A stretch of 38,280 nt of DNA from Acidobacteriota bacterium. GTDB taxonomy: Bacteria > Acidobacteriota > Terriglobia > Terriglobales > Acidobacteriaceae. The stretch covers positions 1 through 38,280 of the forward strand of contig PJLO01000024.1 of NCBI GenBank assembly GCA_003010405.1, given 5' to 3'. Position 1 is the stretch's first letter. Every line of letters starts with the position of its first letter. Positions 16,587-25,761 of this stretch are shown in pieces. The notes below the pieces were generated by a model that was not told the DNA's origin, did not search any database, and saw nothing but the letters and a program-made list of their open reading frames with translations. Position numbers and translations under genes: made by a program.

Positions 16587-17744
16587 GTGGACAAAAGTGC
16601 TTTGATTCTAGGAATTGAGAGTTCCTGCGATGAGACGGCCGCAGCCATCGTGCGCGGCGGCCGAGAACTGGTGTCGAGCGTTGTCGCTTCCCAGATTGCG
16701 ACTCATTCTCCTTACGGCGGCGTGGTGCCGGAACTGGCCAGCCGCGAACACCTCCGAAACCTTGTTCCCGTCACCCGTGCCGCTCTGGACAAAGCGGGCC
16801 TGACCTATGCTGACATGGACGCCATTGCCGTCACCAATGGCCCCGGCCTTGCCGGTGCGCTGCTGACCGGCGTCAGCTTTGCCAAGTCTCTTGCCTGGGC
16901 ATTGCAGAAACCGCTAATTGCCGTCAATCACATCGAAGGCCACATCCACGCCGTGCTGCTCGAACAACACCAGAAAAGCGCCGGAGCCGTTGAGTTTCCT
17001 GTGCTTGCGCTAGTCGTCAGCGGCGGACACACCCACCTGTTTCTGGCCGAGCAACGGGACGACGGCTGGCACTACGAAAACATCGGACATACCCGCGACG
17101 ACGCCGCCGGGGAAGCCTTCGACAAGACCGCAAAACTGCTCGGGCTTGGCTATCCGGGTGGACCAATCATCGACCGAATCTCGAAACTTGGCGATCCCAA
17201 AGCCGTCAAGTTCACCTTCGCCCAACTCAAGCATGAAGCCCGCCGGGAATCCAAGCGCGCAGGCCGCGTGGAGGAAGATCGCAAGCGATTCGATTTCAGC
17301 TACAGCGGCATCAAGACCGCCGTCCTGCGCTACGTGGAAACTCATGAGATGTTCAGCGCAATCGAAGCTCGCCGCCGCGCCCTGATGAAGATAGCCGCGC
17401 CGACAGAGGAAGATTACAAAGAGCTCTGCGATCGCCAGACCCTCGATCTCATTGCCAGCTTCCAAGCTGCGGTAGTTGGCGATCTCACTCAGAGAACGAT
17501 GTCTGCCTGCGAAGAATATGGCGTGCGAACCCTGCTTGTCACTGGCGGCGTTGCCGCCAACTCCGCCCTGCGCGCCAGTTTCGAGCAACGCGGCCCACTT
17601 GTCGGCGTGAAAGTTCACTTCCCTTCTCGCATCATGTCCACTGACAACGCAGCTATGATCGCTGCCGCCGCCTATTCGAAGTGGATAGCAAGGAAGTTCG
17701 CCGGACTGGATGTGGCGGCTGAAGCAAATCTGCAGTTGAGGTAG
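16587..17744 (+). CDS. tsaD: tRNA threonylcarbamoyladenosine transferase
   Basis: Transfers the threonylcarbamoyl group to A37 of ANN-decoding tRNAs, giving t6A, as part of TsaBDE. It is an ASKHA-fold ATPase: [14 protein letters not shown] at the N-terminus, the metal-binding [13 protein letters not shown] (two His) and the phosphate/ATP segments [12 protein letters not shown] and [13 protein letters not shown]. Residues ~215-290 carry a longer insertion ([16 protein letters not shown] … [11 protein letters not shown]) than in short homologues. The GTG start at 16587 is taken because the conserved [11 protein letters not shown] follows at once. No tsaB or tsaE is in the window. Confidence 0.96.
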   Translation: MDKSALILGIESSCDETAAAIVRGGRELVSSVVASQIATHSPYGGVVPELASREHLRNLVPVTRAALDKAGLTYADMDAIAVTNGPGLAGALLTGVSFAKSLAWALQKPLIAVNHIEGHIHAVLLEQHQKSAGAVEFPVLALVVSGGHTHLFLAEQRDDGWHYENIGHTRDDAAGEAFDKTAKLLGLGYPGGPIIDRISKLGDPKAVKFTFAQLKHEARRESKRAGRVEEDRKRFDFSYSGIKTAVLRYVETHEMFSAIEARRRALMKIAAPTEEDYKELCDRQTLDLIASFQAAVVGDLTQRTMSACEEYGVRTLLVTGGVAANSALRASFEQRGPLVGVKVHFPSRIMSTDNAAMIAAAAYSKWIARKFAGLDVAAEANLQLR

Positions 17745-17776
17745 AGCGCAATTCAAAAAAGGCGGGTAAAAAGCTT

Positions 17777-17800
17777 GAGGCGGCCCAGTTGAGCCGCCTC
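17777..17800 (-). terminator. Intrinsic terminator of the LuxR gene
   Basis: GAGGCGGC (17777-17784) and GCCGCCTC (17793-17800) form an 8-bp G+C stem with an 8-base loop. On the minus strand the stem is followed within four bases by TTTTT, so it terminates the LuxR gene reading leftwards; for tsaD it works only as a stem. Confidence 0.65.
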
Positions 17801-17937
17801 ATCACAATCATGACGCCAGGAGGCTCACCGTCCGGCTCGTTCCCCTCCCCCCGGAGGCCAGCCATCTTGTAGAACCCAGCATCACAATAGGATCGACAAG
17901 GTGATTAAGCCATCCCCCAAATGGGAGAAAAATTTCA

Positions 17938-19092
17938 TCACAAACTGCTCGCAGGCAGTCGGGAGAGCAGTCTCATAAGCTGCGCCTGCCCTCGCATACC
18001 GGTTTTGCGATAAATGCTTTTCTGGTAATACCGTACCGTAGCCGCCTTGATTCTCATCGCATCGGAGATTTCGGCTACTTCCAGTCCCTGCTTCATCATC
18101 TCCGCCACTCTACACTCCGCTGGGGAGAATCCAAACATCGCATGCCATGAGCGGTGCTCTCCCGCTCCCTGGGCGTCATCGGCCGTGATGAATAACAGCG
18201 CCGCCGGGCGCCCGTCCAATACCGGCCGGTCCGACCGGTAAGGCAGAACCGATACGTACAGTGGACTTCCCTGGGGGGAGCGCAATACGACCGCACCTGC
18301 GCCCGGGCTTTTCGACCTTCCTTCCCCGCAGGCGCATGCCGCAAACACACAGGCAGCCAACTCGTTTTGTGCCGTCGACGACGCCGCAAACAGGCGTTTG
18401 CCCATAATGCGGAGCGTGCCCCTCTCAGCAATCATCGTCTCAGCTCGACGGTTCATGGCCAATACTCGCCCCGCTCCGTCCAGTGTGACGCAGGCTGCGC
18501 CGAGCAAATCCAGAGCGTATTGTCCTGCCGAGTCCCGCTCGCGAAGTGCGGTCACCTCTCGATGGACCTTAAACACTCTCTTCAGGTGCGGCACGAGCTG
18601 TTTCAGCAACTCCTTGTCAGCCACGCTAAATGGTCGGTCGGATTTCGGGCGAGAGACAACGAAGCTCGGCATTAGACCGTTTGGGAAAAAAACGGTAGTC
18701 GCTGCGGCCCACTCAATCTTGTACTTTCGATGAAACTCGTTATAAAACTCCGATTTGCGGTACATCTCCATCGGCAGAATGTCTTCGACAGCCCCGCTAT
18801 ACCACCCCTCAGCCTTATGCTTTTGAATTTCCTGTATCCAAGGATTGCCTCCTGCCAGCTGCTCGATATCGCGACGCATCTCTTCCGTCAGCCCAAGGTC
18901 AACATTTACACCAGTCCTGGCATTTTCCGGGTCGTGGACGATGATTCCCGCCGTGCGCGCTCGCAGCACCTCCGAAGCTTTCTGCAGGAACAGTCCCCAG
19001 AGTTCGGGATCGGTCGCCGCGTCGTACAAGGGGTCCAGCAGCGCCAATATCCTTTCCGAATCATCTGTCTCGATTTTCATGGCAGCTTTCAT
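17938..19092 (-). CDS. LuxR-type transcriptional regulator
   Basis: A 384-residue protein. The C-terminal ~60 residues (FGFSPAECRVAEMMKQGLEV, then ISDAMRIKAATVRYYQKSIYRKTGMRGQAQ) form a LuxR/GerE helix-turn-helix with the TVRYY-KSIYRKTG recognition helix region. The middle (~200-235, LLGAACVTLDGAGRVLAMNRRAETM) resembles a PAS-like sensor. The N-terminal part (~15-165) is unrecognised but predicted to be alpha/beta, so it may bind a ligand. ATG at 19092 or at 19080 could be the start. A receiver-only protein lies 135 bases upstream on the same strand and may be its partner. Its targets are not known. Confidence 0.78.
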   Translation of the reverse strand: MKAAMKIETDDSERILALLDPLYDAATDPELWGLFLQKASEVLRARTAGIIVHDPENARTGVNVDLGLTEEMRRDIEQLAGGNPWIQEIQKHKAEGWYSGAVEDILPMEMYRKSEFYNEFHRKYKIEWAAATTVFFPNGLMPSFVVSRPKSDRPFSVADKELLKQLVPHLKRVFKVHREVTALRERDSAGQYALDLLGAACVTLDGAGRVLAMNRRAETMIAERGTLRIMGKRLFAASSTAQNELAACVFAACACGEGRSKSPGAGAVVLRSPQGSPLYVSVLPYRSDRPVLDGRPAALLFITADDAQGAGEHRSWHAMFGFSPAECRVAEMMKQGLEVAEISDAMRIKAATVRYYQKSIYRKTGMRGQAQLMRLLSRLPASSL

Positions 19093-19227
19093 GCCAGAAA
19101 GAATAGCAACATCAATGCGGCAGCGGAAATCAACTCAACACAAAACGAAAAAGCTAGAGAGATCAATGCTCAAAATGAAATCAGACTTCAACAAGGGATT
19201 GAGCTGATCCAAACCGGTACTGCATGA

Positions 19228-19614
19228 CTAAGCGAGCGTCCTCTCCAGGGCGCGGCCAAGCTGCTCTTCTATGTCTATATCTTTGAATATGACTCCGGCG
19301 GTCCCGGAAGGCATTTCCGAGGAAAGTCCAGAGGCACTGCGTCGAGCTGCAAGTACAAGAATCGGAGTTTGCGCAAACACATCGAGCACCCTGACCGCTG
19401 ATATCAGTTCTGCGCCGGCCATATGCGGCATAGCAAGATCGGTGATGATGACGTCCGGAACAAAACTACTAAGGATCTCCATTGCTTCGAGGCCGTTGGT
19501 AGCCGCCTCCACAATGAAGCCACGTTTCTCGAGGAAGCGGCAGACAGTGTAGCGTATGAGCATGGAGTCATCCACGACCAGCGCGGTCTTCGGGATGGGC
19601 GGCTCAACAAACAT
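19228..19614 (-). CDS. Receiver-only response regulator with altered switch residue
   Basis: A 128-residue CheY-like receiver with no output domain. The acidic pocket D15-D16 (VVDDS) and the phosphoacceptor D59 (VIITDLAMPHMAG) are present, and K111 sits in the usual lysine place. The conserved Thr/Ser that normally couples phosphorylation to the conformational change is replaced by Ala (A89, PILVLAARR), and the Pro after the Lys is Asp. It may be phosphorylated but signal differently, or act constitutively through protein contacts. It lies just upstream of the LuxR gene on the same strand. Confidence 0.88.
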   Translation of the reverse strand: MFVEPPIPKTALVVDDSMLIRYTVCRFLEKRGFIVEAATNGLEAMEILSSFVPDVIITDLAMPHMAGAELISAVRVLDVFAQTPILVLAARRSASGLSSEMPSGTAGVIFKDIDIEEQLGRALERTLA

Positions 19615-19753
19615 TGTGTTGGTTCAGGGCAAAGATACCGTCGATCACAGACTATCTATAACATCTTTCAGCAGTTAACACATTAGGGAATAGATTCGGC
19701 AAAATCACACACTTCAGGCGTCTTTCAATGTCAACTGCATCGCTCCGCCGGAG

Positions 19754-19960
19754 TTAATCTTCGCCGAACGCGGACTCTTCGATCGCCATATCCTTGAACT
19801 CGCTGCTCTCAAACACTTCGCGACATTCAAGGCACTCGACGAATTCGGAATCTTCCGCACGGGCAACAATCTGCACGCGGAGATGGCGGCACTTCTGGTT
19901 TGTGGGATCGCTCATTGGCGGCACTGCGTCACGCTGGGATTGCATTGAAGGCATAAACAA
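19754..19960 (-). CDS. Small CxxC-containing protein
   Basis: A 68-residue frame (TTG 19960). A start at the ATG at 19915 gives 53 residues beginning MSDPTNQKCRHLRVQIVARA. A C-x-H pair and a C-x2-C pair (ECLECREVFE) 20 residues later suggest a one-metal zinc-ribbon-like fold. The C-terminus is acidic. The gene stands alone between the receiver gene and the secreted protein gene. Function is not recognised. The cysteine pattern and length argue that it is a real protein. Confidence 0.5.
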   Translation of the reverse strand: MFMPSMQSQRDAVPPMSDPTNQKCRHLRVQIVARAEDSEFVECLECREVFESSEFKDMAIEESAFGED

Positions 19961-20123
19961 AATTACCCCGCCGAGGCGGTAGTTCCCGTTAGTTTAGCGT
20001 GACGGCTACGAAAGTCAAGAGGAGAAAAGCGGGAATTGAACATGAAACTGCGGAATGAAAACGCGCTTCTGGTCCACAATTTACGCTCGATCGAGTCGCT
20101 CCTCCTAACCACGCCCACGATGA

Positions 20124-21140
20124 TCAGTGAATGTCCTTCATCGCGAGGAGAGTTCCGTAATCTTGACCGCTCGGCGTAGTTGCCCGGGCGACGAGTCCGC
20201 TAAACGCCTGAAGCAGTTCCGGGTATTTGGCCACCATTGCCTTCATGACTGCGGTGTTGTCCTGGAACGCCTGCGCGGTATTGCTCACGTCAGCGGCTTG
20301 ATACTTGACCACTAACGAAAGCTGACCTTTATCATCCGGGGCGGCGAATTCCTGAATCAGGTTGAAAGTGCGACCATTCGCGGAAACCAGCGGTACGGGC
20401 TTTTCAGCCGGAACGTCCCCTGGACGAGCAGACTGGATTTCGTTCGAAAGTTTGTCGAGCTGCATACTGCTCATAAAGTCCACCGGAGAATAAATCTCCC
20501 ACCCGAGGACGTAGTAAAACCACGCATTATGCAGTTGCCCCGCGCGCTTGAACTTCCGCGCTTGCTGCACGTACCAGACGGCATCGTGGCCGGCCACCTC
20601 TCCCGGTTTGGGATAATAGCCCGCGAGTTTCCACTGGTTCTGTATCTTTTTCATGATCACCGTGACCATGTACGGCACCTTGCCTCCAGCCACATTCGTC
20701 AATACCAGTGCATACTGACCGGGATCGAGATTAGGGATGGCAAAACTGGCGCTGGAAGGCGTGTGGCCATTTCCACCATAAACACCGCAGAAGAACTCTG
20801 CGAGAGGTGCCGGTGCGGTAAGCTTCGAGGCATCAAGGTAATATTCGCGACGAATCGTGACGTCACTACCCAGCGAACCCTTCTGTTGCGTGACCGTTTG
20901 CTGAATGCCTTCGAAAGCCGAGGCGAGAGTAGGGATTGCATTCTCCCGGAGGCTTTGCACATCTCCTTGCGCTGAATACCGGATGAACTGGATGGCCGTA
21001 TTGTCGATGACCGTACGCGTGGCCGGTTCGATTTCATTCGCCTGAAAGCACTCCTGCGCAAAAAGCGTGACCGAGCACAAAAGGAAGGTTACAGAGACAA
21101 TCTGTGGCATGATTCGGGCCACTACGAAATTACGAAACAT
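20124..21140 (-). CDS. Secreted hypothetical protein (338 aa)
   Basis: The ATG at 21140 follows GGGGAG closely and heads a signal peptide (MPQIVSVTFLLCSVTLFA then QE), so the 45-residue upstream extension of the frame is not taken. The mature protein shows segments such as FIRYSAQGDVQSLRENAIPT, a beta-rich middle (YALVLTNVAGGKVPYMVTVI) and a helical part with WYVQQARKFKRAGQLHNAWFY, suggesting a TPR-like pair of helices. No enzyme motif is seen. The family is not recognised; it resembles secreted proteins of Acidobacteriota without known function. It is divergent from the STN-like gene at 21364. Confidence 0.65.
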   Translation of the reverse strand: MFRNFVVARIMPQIVSVTFLLCSVTLFAQECFQANEIEPATRTVIDNTAIQFIRYSAQGDVQSLRENAIPTLASAFEGIQQTVTQQKGSLGSDVTIRREYYLDASKLTAPAPLAEFFCGVYGGNGHTPSSASFAIPNLDPGQYALVLTNVAGGKVPYMVTVIMKKIQNQWKLAGYYPKPGEVAGHDAVWYVQQARKFKRAGQLHNAWFYYVLGWEIYSPVDFMSSMQLDKLSNEIQSARPGDVPAEKPVPLVSANGRTFNLIQEFAAPDDKGQLSLVVKYQAADVSNTAQAFQDNTAVMKAMVAKYPELLQAFSGLVARATTPSGQDYGTLLAMKDIH

Positions 21141-21363
21141 ATCTCCCCGCTCAGGAACATGGATCGCTCGGCTGCGCCAACAGAATAATCCGTAAATGCA
21201 ACCTTTGCCTGAACAGAATAGATGCCCCGGGTGCGTGGACAGATGTTCGCCAACGCCTAAGGAAGTCTGCGCCATGCCGCTGACGATAGTTCCGGAATTG
21301 GAAACGGAACCGTGAACGGTTTAGAATCAGCCGGATGAGTTGCACAGTCAGGCGGCCCCCGCA

Positions 21364-22173
21364 ATGAGACGAACAATAGCTACGGCCTGTGTGCTGGCCA
21401 TGATGTGTGGCGGAATCCGGGCCAGCCAGTCCGATGTACAGGCTCCCGCTTTGCAGAAAAAGTCCGCGCAAAGCGCGATTCCGACAAAAAAGAAAAGAGC
21501 TTTCTCCAAAAAGAAGACTGCGGAGAAAGCCGCCCCGGCCCAACAACTCCCTGCGCAGACCCTGCCCCCAATTCCGGCAACGCTGATGAATAGCGCTCCG
21601 GTAAAGCCGCGCGTGACAATGGAAGGCGGACTGCTCACGATCGATGCTCCGAATTCCACCCTGAACGATGTGCTGAACGGAGTTCGCAAGGCGACCGGCG
21701 CAACAATTGAGGGAATTTTCCCGAACGAACGCGTTGCCGTAAAACTCGGCCCCGGAGTTCCCAGGCAGGTGCTCGAGGCCTTGCTGCGCGGAACGCCTTA
21801 CGATTACGTAATTCTTGGATCGCCCGGAAACCAGGATGCAGTCACTCGCATACTGCTCAGACAGCCATCTTCACAGCCCCCTGCCGAGACAGGCCAACCT
21901 GCGCCGGACTCGTCGCGAGACACCGGTGTGGCTGTGCGTCGCCCGGAAACTCGGGAGCCGCAATCTCAAGGTGAGGAGAGTCTTCCGGAACGCACTCCTC
22001 CCGACGAAATGGCACAGCCAACTATGGACAACTCCCCGCAGCCCGAACCGGAGCAAACGCAACCACCGGAGCAAAGGCAACCAGCCCAGACCCAGCAGGA
22101 GCAGCCCAAGACACCAGAACAGCTTTTTAAGGAGCTTCAACAACTGGGGCAGCCGAAGCAGCAGTTAAGGTAA
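21364..22173 (+). CDS. Exported protein with a secretin/STN-like domain
   Basis: A 269-residue exported protein: signal peptide (MRRTIATACVLAMMCGG…RAS), then a Lys/Ala/Gln/Pro-rich linker (~25-70), then one compact domain at ~85-165 (MEGGLLTIDAPNSTLNDVLN … IFPNERVAVKLG … VLEALLRGTPYDYVILG) that matches the short secretin N-terminal/STN fold. The last 100 residues are Pro/Gln/Glu-rich and disordered. The domain is typical of secretins and TonB-dependent receptors, but no channel domain is present, so it may be a pilotin-like or scaffolding component. The ATG 21364 is chosen because it begins the signal peptide; TTG 21340 is possible. Confidence 0.7.
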   Translation: MRRTIATACVLAMMCGGIRASQSDVQAPALQKKSAQSAIPTKKKRAFSKKKTAEKAAPAQQLPAQTLPPIPATLMNSAPVKPRVTMEGGLLTIDAPNSTLNDVLNGVRKATGATIEGIFPNERVAVKLGPGVPRQVLEALLRGTPYDYVILGSPGNQDAVTRILLRQPSSQPPAETGQPAPDSSRDTGVAVRRPETREPQSQGEESLPERTPPDEMAQPTMDNSPQPEPEQTQPPEQRQPAQTQQEQPKTPEQLFKELQQLGQPKQQLR

Positions 22174-22205
22174 TAACAAGTGGAAAAGGATTTCTAAAGA
22201 CTACA

Positions 22206-22230
22206 GCCCCGCTGTAGAGATTCGCGGGGC
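22206..22230 (+). terminator. Probable terminator of the STN-like gene
   Basis: GCCCCGC (22206-22212) and GCGGGGC (22224-22230) form a 7-bp stem about 30 bases after the stop; CTACAG and CTGTAG offer an alternative pairing at the left arm. The downstream tract GTTGTAATTCTTT is only partly U-rich. Confidence 0.45.
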
Positions 22231-22282
22231 GTTGTAATTCTTTGCGTAAGTTGGAATGAGAATTCCGGGCTTCGGCTATTCC

Positions 22283-22480
22283 CTAGCGGCTGCTTGCCGA
22301 ATTGGTCAGAACTTGTGTCGGAGCGGCTTTGATCAGCTGCCGGCTGCGGTCAAAAGCGTTCAAAATCCCGAAAATTATCGCGTAGCCAAGTCCAACTCCG
22401 CCAGCCAGCGATAAAACAATGACTGCAACCATTGCGATCGACATTACAAGCGATAGCACCTTTATACCTTCTACTTTCAT
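22283..22480 (-). CDS. Small membrane protein (65 aa)
   Basis: A 65-residue frame with a long hydrophobic stretch at ~7-40 (VLSLVMSIAMVAVIVLSLAG then GLGYAIIFGILNAF), likely two closely spaced helices, and a basic/polar C-terminus. There is no clear Shine-Dalgarno before the ATG at 22480. No family is recognised. The coherent hydrophobic profile argues for translation, but the short length leaves doubt. Confidence 0.45.
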   Translation of the reverse strand: MKVEGIKVLSLVMSIAMVAVIVLSLAGGVGLGYAIIFGILNAFDRSRQLIKAAPTQVLTNSASSR

Positions 22481-22672
22481 GCTGGGCAGTGCCCAAGATA
22501 CAGCGGCTTAAAGTCGCCGTTGAACTATTAAATGTTAACTCGTCTGCGCCCCGTCCCGTGTGATTCTGAACACCAAAATGTCGCGAATTCACGAGCTTTT
22601 GGCAACCGCAGATACCGCCAAAGTGTTCCGTCACACGCTTCGGCGCCGAACAGCAACCGAGTATGCGACCAT

Positions 22673-22702
22673 TTGACCCAAAACACTATTGACAAATAAG
22701 AT
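22673..22702 (+). promoter_or_regulatory. uvrA: Candidate promoter upstream of uvrA
   Basis: TTGACC (22673-22678) and TAAGAT (22697-22702) are separated by 18 bases, about 110 bases before the ATG of uvrA. The surrounding stretch 22481-22812 has no other supported gene. No obvious LexA-type dyad was seen here. Confidence 0.4.
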
Positions 22703-22812
22703 ACTGGGGTTGAACTGTCTTCCTGCCCTTTTTACTGCATCAGGGAGGGCGCGTCCACTTACGGCGGGCCTTGTACCAAGAACGGCGCCGAAACGGCAGC
22801 GGAGTGGTTCAC

Positions 22813-25620
22813 ATGGAACCAATTAACATGGTCATCCGCAACATCACGGTGCGCGGGGCGCGCCAGCACAACCTCAAAAACATCGACGTCGAAATCCCTC
22901 GCAACACTCTAACGGTGATCACCGGATTAAGCGGATCGGGCAAGTCTTCACTGGCTTTCGATACGATTTACGCCGAAGGACAGCGCCGCTACGTTGAGAC
23001 CCTCTCTGCCTACGCGCGCCAGTTCCTCGACCAAATGGAGCGGCCCGACGTGGACTCCATCGATGGGCTGAGCCCGGCCATCTCTATCGAACAAAAGACT
23101 ACTTCGCGCAGTCCCCGCTCCACGGTAGGCACGATTACTGAGATTTACGACTATTTGCGCCTGCTTTACAGTTCCATCGGCGTTCCCCATTGCCCCAACT
23201 GCGGCCAGGAGATAACGCGCCAATCAGTTGAGCAGATCGCGGCACGTGTAATGGATTTGGCTGAGGGAACAAGCGCGGGAGCCGAGCCACGGATCATGCT
23301 GCTAGCGCCGATTGTGCGCGGACGAAAAGGCGAGTTCACCAAGGAGATGGAGAAACTTGCCACACAGGGTTTTACCCGCGCGCGGATAGATGGCGAACTG
23401 CGTTCGATTGAGGAAGAGATCAAGCTCGATAAACGACGCAACCACACCATTGAACTGGTGGTGGATCGGCTGCTTGTGAAGGAAGGAATCGAGAAACGGC
23501 TGATGAACTCTATCGAGGTCGCCATGAAGCTAGGCTCCGGACTGCTGGTAGTCAGCGTCGTAGGCGGCGATGAGCACATGTACTCATCGCGCATGGCCTG
23601 CCCGGAGTGCGGCGTCAACGTCGCCCAGCTTGAGCCTCGTTCATTCAGCTTCAACAGCATGTACGGCGCCTGTAAGGAGTGCAACGGACTTGGCTCCAAG
23701 TATGACTTTGACCCGGCAAAGGTGATCGTCGATTGGTCTAAGCCTCTGTTTGACGGTGGACTCGGCCCGGGCAGTGGCTCGACTTCGCTGCAAACAATCG
23801 TCAAAAGGGCCGCTGAAAATAAGAGCATCGATCTCAGTACACCGTTTGAGCAGCTTCCGGAAGAGCAACAGAAATTTCTGATCTACGGCGACCAATCGAA
23901 GCTGGCGCGCTCCGGCTTCAAGGGCATTCTCGCTTTCCATCGGCAAACGCTGGAGGAGGTGACCACCGAGGCTTACCGCGATTACCTGATGCAGTACATG
24001 TCAGCCACGCCTTGCACTGCTTGCCAGGGACGCCGGCTGCGTACCGAAAGCCTCGCAGTGAAAGTAAATGGCATTAGCATTGCGGATTTCACGGCGCTTC
24101 CGGTTTCGCGCGCAGTGGAAGCCGCAGCGCAGATCAAGCTTGGCGGACGAGACGAAAAAATTGCAGGCCGCATTGTTGCCGAAATCCGGGAGCGGCTCGG
24201 ATTCCTGAATCATGTCGGTCTCGGTTACCTGTCGCTGGATCGTTCGGCGGCAACCTTGAGCGGCGGCGAAGGCCAACGCATACGGCTTGCTACGCAGATC
24301 GGCTCGAAGCTACGCGGAGTGCTGTACGTACTCGACGAACCTTCGATCGGGCTCCACGCGCGCGACAACGAAAAGCTGCTGCAATCACTCGAATCGCTGC
24401 GAGACCTGGGTAATACCGTGCTCGTCGTGGAGCACGACGAGGAGACAATTCGCCGCGCCGACTATGTAGTCGATCTGGGACCGGGTGCTGGCAAGCTTGG
24501 CGGACAGTTGGTGGCCGCCGGGACTCCCGCGGAAATTGCAGGCATTCAAGAGTCGCTGACTGGGCAGTACATCTCGGGGCGCAGGACGGTTCCCGTGCGC
24601 GAGGAGCGGCGCAAAGTCAATGGTCACGCCATAACCGTTCTGGGGGCGCGCGCCAACAATCTCAAGAACGTGGACGTCAGCTTTCCACTTGGCGTGATCA
24701 CCGTGGTGACTGGCGTCTCCGGCTCGGGTAAATCGACACTTGTAAATGACATTCTGTACACGGCACTGGCCCAGAAGCTGTACAAGTCGCGACAGGAACC
24801 AGGCGCGCACAAGTCGGTGATCGGAACCGAGGAAATCGACAAGGTGATCTGTATCGACCAGTCGCCTATCGGCCGTACGCCGCGCTCGAATCCCGCGACC
24901 TACACCGGGGTGTTCACGCAGATTCGCGAATTGTACGCAATGTTACCGGAATCGCGTGAGCGCGGCTACAAAGCGGGACGCTTCTCTTTCAATGTCTCTG
25001 GTGGCCGCTGCGAAGCCTGCCAGGGCGAGGGCGAGCGGCGCATTGAAATGAATTTTCTGCCGGACGTCTACGTACTCTGTGAAATCTGCGGGGGCAAGCG
25101 CTACAACCGGGAAACGCTCGCCGTGCGCTACAAGGGCTATAACATCGCCGATTTGCTGGATACGTCTATAAGCGAAGCTCTCACCGTGCTTGAGAACTTT
25201 CCTCAGGCACGCCAGAAACTCCAGACGCTGGTCGATGTGGGCCTGGGATACATTCACCTGGGCCAATCTTCGGTGACGCTCAGCGGCGGCGAGGCACAGC
25301 GCATAAAACTTGCACGCGAGTTAAGCAAACGGCAGACCGGACGCACCCTCTACCTGCTCGATGAACCAACAACGGGATTGCACTTTGAAGACGTGAACCG
25401 CTTGCTGGATGTTCTGCATCGCCTCACGGATCTCGGCAACAGCATCATTATCATCGAGCACAACCTCGACGTGATTCGCAACGCGGACTGGATCATCGAC
25501 CTCGGCCCGGAAGGCGGCGAAGAGGGTGGAAGGATCGTTGCGCAAGGAACTCCGGAACAGGTGGCCAGAGTCAAAAAAAGCTACACCGGACAAGCCCTGA
25601 GCGCTGCGGCCAGTAGATAG
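22813..25620 (+). CDS. uvrA: Excinuclease ABC subunit A
   Basis: The damage-recognition ATPase of nucleotide-excision repair. Two ABC modules are visible: Walker [20 protein letters not shown] with signature [12 protein letters not shown] and Walker [10 protein letters not shown], and [13 protein letters not shown] with [15 protein letters not shown] and [11 protein letters not shown]. Zinc-finger clusters lie in the insertions (CPNCG, CPECG…[22 protein letters not shown]…CEICGG). The ATG at 22813 with GGAG eight bases upstream is preferred to the TTG at 22771; length 935. In many bacteria UvrA is under LexA control, and lexA is also in this window. It converges on the ligase gene. Confidence 0.97.
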   Translation: MEPINMVIRNITVRGARQHNLKNIDVEIPRNTLTVITGLSGSGKSSLAFDTIYAEGQRRYVETLSAYARQFLDQMERPDVDSIDGLSPAISIEQKTTSRSPRSTVGTITEIYDYLRLLYSSIGVPHCPNCGQEITRQSVEQIAARVMDLAEGTSAGAEPRIMLLAPIVRGRKGEFTKEMEKLATQGFTRARIDGELRSIEEEIKLDKRRNHTIELVVDRLLVKEGIEKRLMNSIEVAMKLGSGLLVVSVVGGDEHMYSSRMACPECGVNVAQLEPRSFSFNSMYGACKECNGLGSKYDFDPAKVIVDWSKPLFDGGLGPGSGSTSLQTIVKRAAENKSIDLSTPFEQLPEEQQKFLIYGDQSKLARSGFKGILAFHRQTLEEVTTEAYRDYLMQYMSATPCTACQGRRLRTESLAVKVNGISIADFTALPVSRAVEAAAQIKLGGRDEKIAGRIVAEIRERLGFLNHVGLGYLSLDRSAATLSGGEGQRIRLATQIGSKLRGVLYVLDEPSIGLHARDNEKLLQSLESLRDLGNTVLVVEHDEETIRRADYVVDLGPGAGKLGGQLVAAGTPAEIAGIQESLTGQYISGRRTVPVREERRKVNGHAITVLGARANNLKNVDVSFPLGVITVVTGVSGSGKSTLVNDILYTALAQKLYKSRQEPGAHKSVIGTEEIDKVICIDQSPIGRTPRSNPATYTGVFTQIRELYAMLPESRERGYKAGRFSFNVSGGRCEACQGEGERRIEMNFLPDVYVLCEICGGKRYNRETLAVRYKGYNIADLLDTSISEALTVLENFPQARQKLQTLVDVGLGYIHLGQSSVTLSGGEAQRIKLARELSKRQTGRTLYLLDEPTTGLHFEDVNRLLDVLHRLTDLGNSIIIIEHNLDVIRNADWIIDLGPEGGEEGGRIVAQGTPEQVARVKKSYTGQALSAAASR

Positions 25621-25633
25621 CGATTTATTGCTT

Positions 25634-25671
25634 CCCACCTTAGCCGCGCAAAATCGGCGCGTCGAAGGTGG
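25634..25671. terminator. Hairpin between uvrA and the ligase (bidirectional terminator candidate)
   Basis: CCCACCTT (25634-25641) pairs with AAGGTGGG (25664-25671), with further complementarity of the CGCGC and GCGCG parts inside. It lies between two convergent stop codons, so it could close both transcripts. It lacks a U-tract. Confidence 0.4.
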
Positions 25672-25701
25672 GGCACCCGGCTTCGAAGGTGGGACACACG
25701 G
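25662..25701. repeat. Imperfect 19-bp tandem repeat
   Basis: Two copies, 25662-25680 and 25683-25701, each starting TCGAAGGTGGG and ending in CGG, match at 17 of 19 positions with a 21-bp period. They overlap the hairpin above and look like a small intergenic repeat element that may recur elsewhere in the genome. Confidence 0.5.
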
Positions 25702-25761
25702 ATCGACACGGCAAAAGGGCGCGAAGTAGAAGTCCGCGCCCAGGTTGCACTTTCTGACGAG

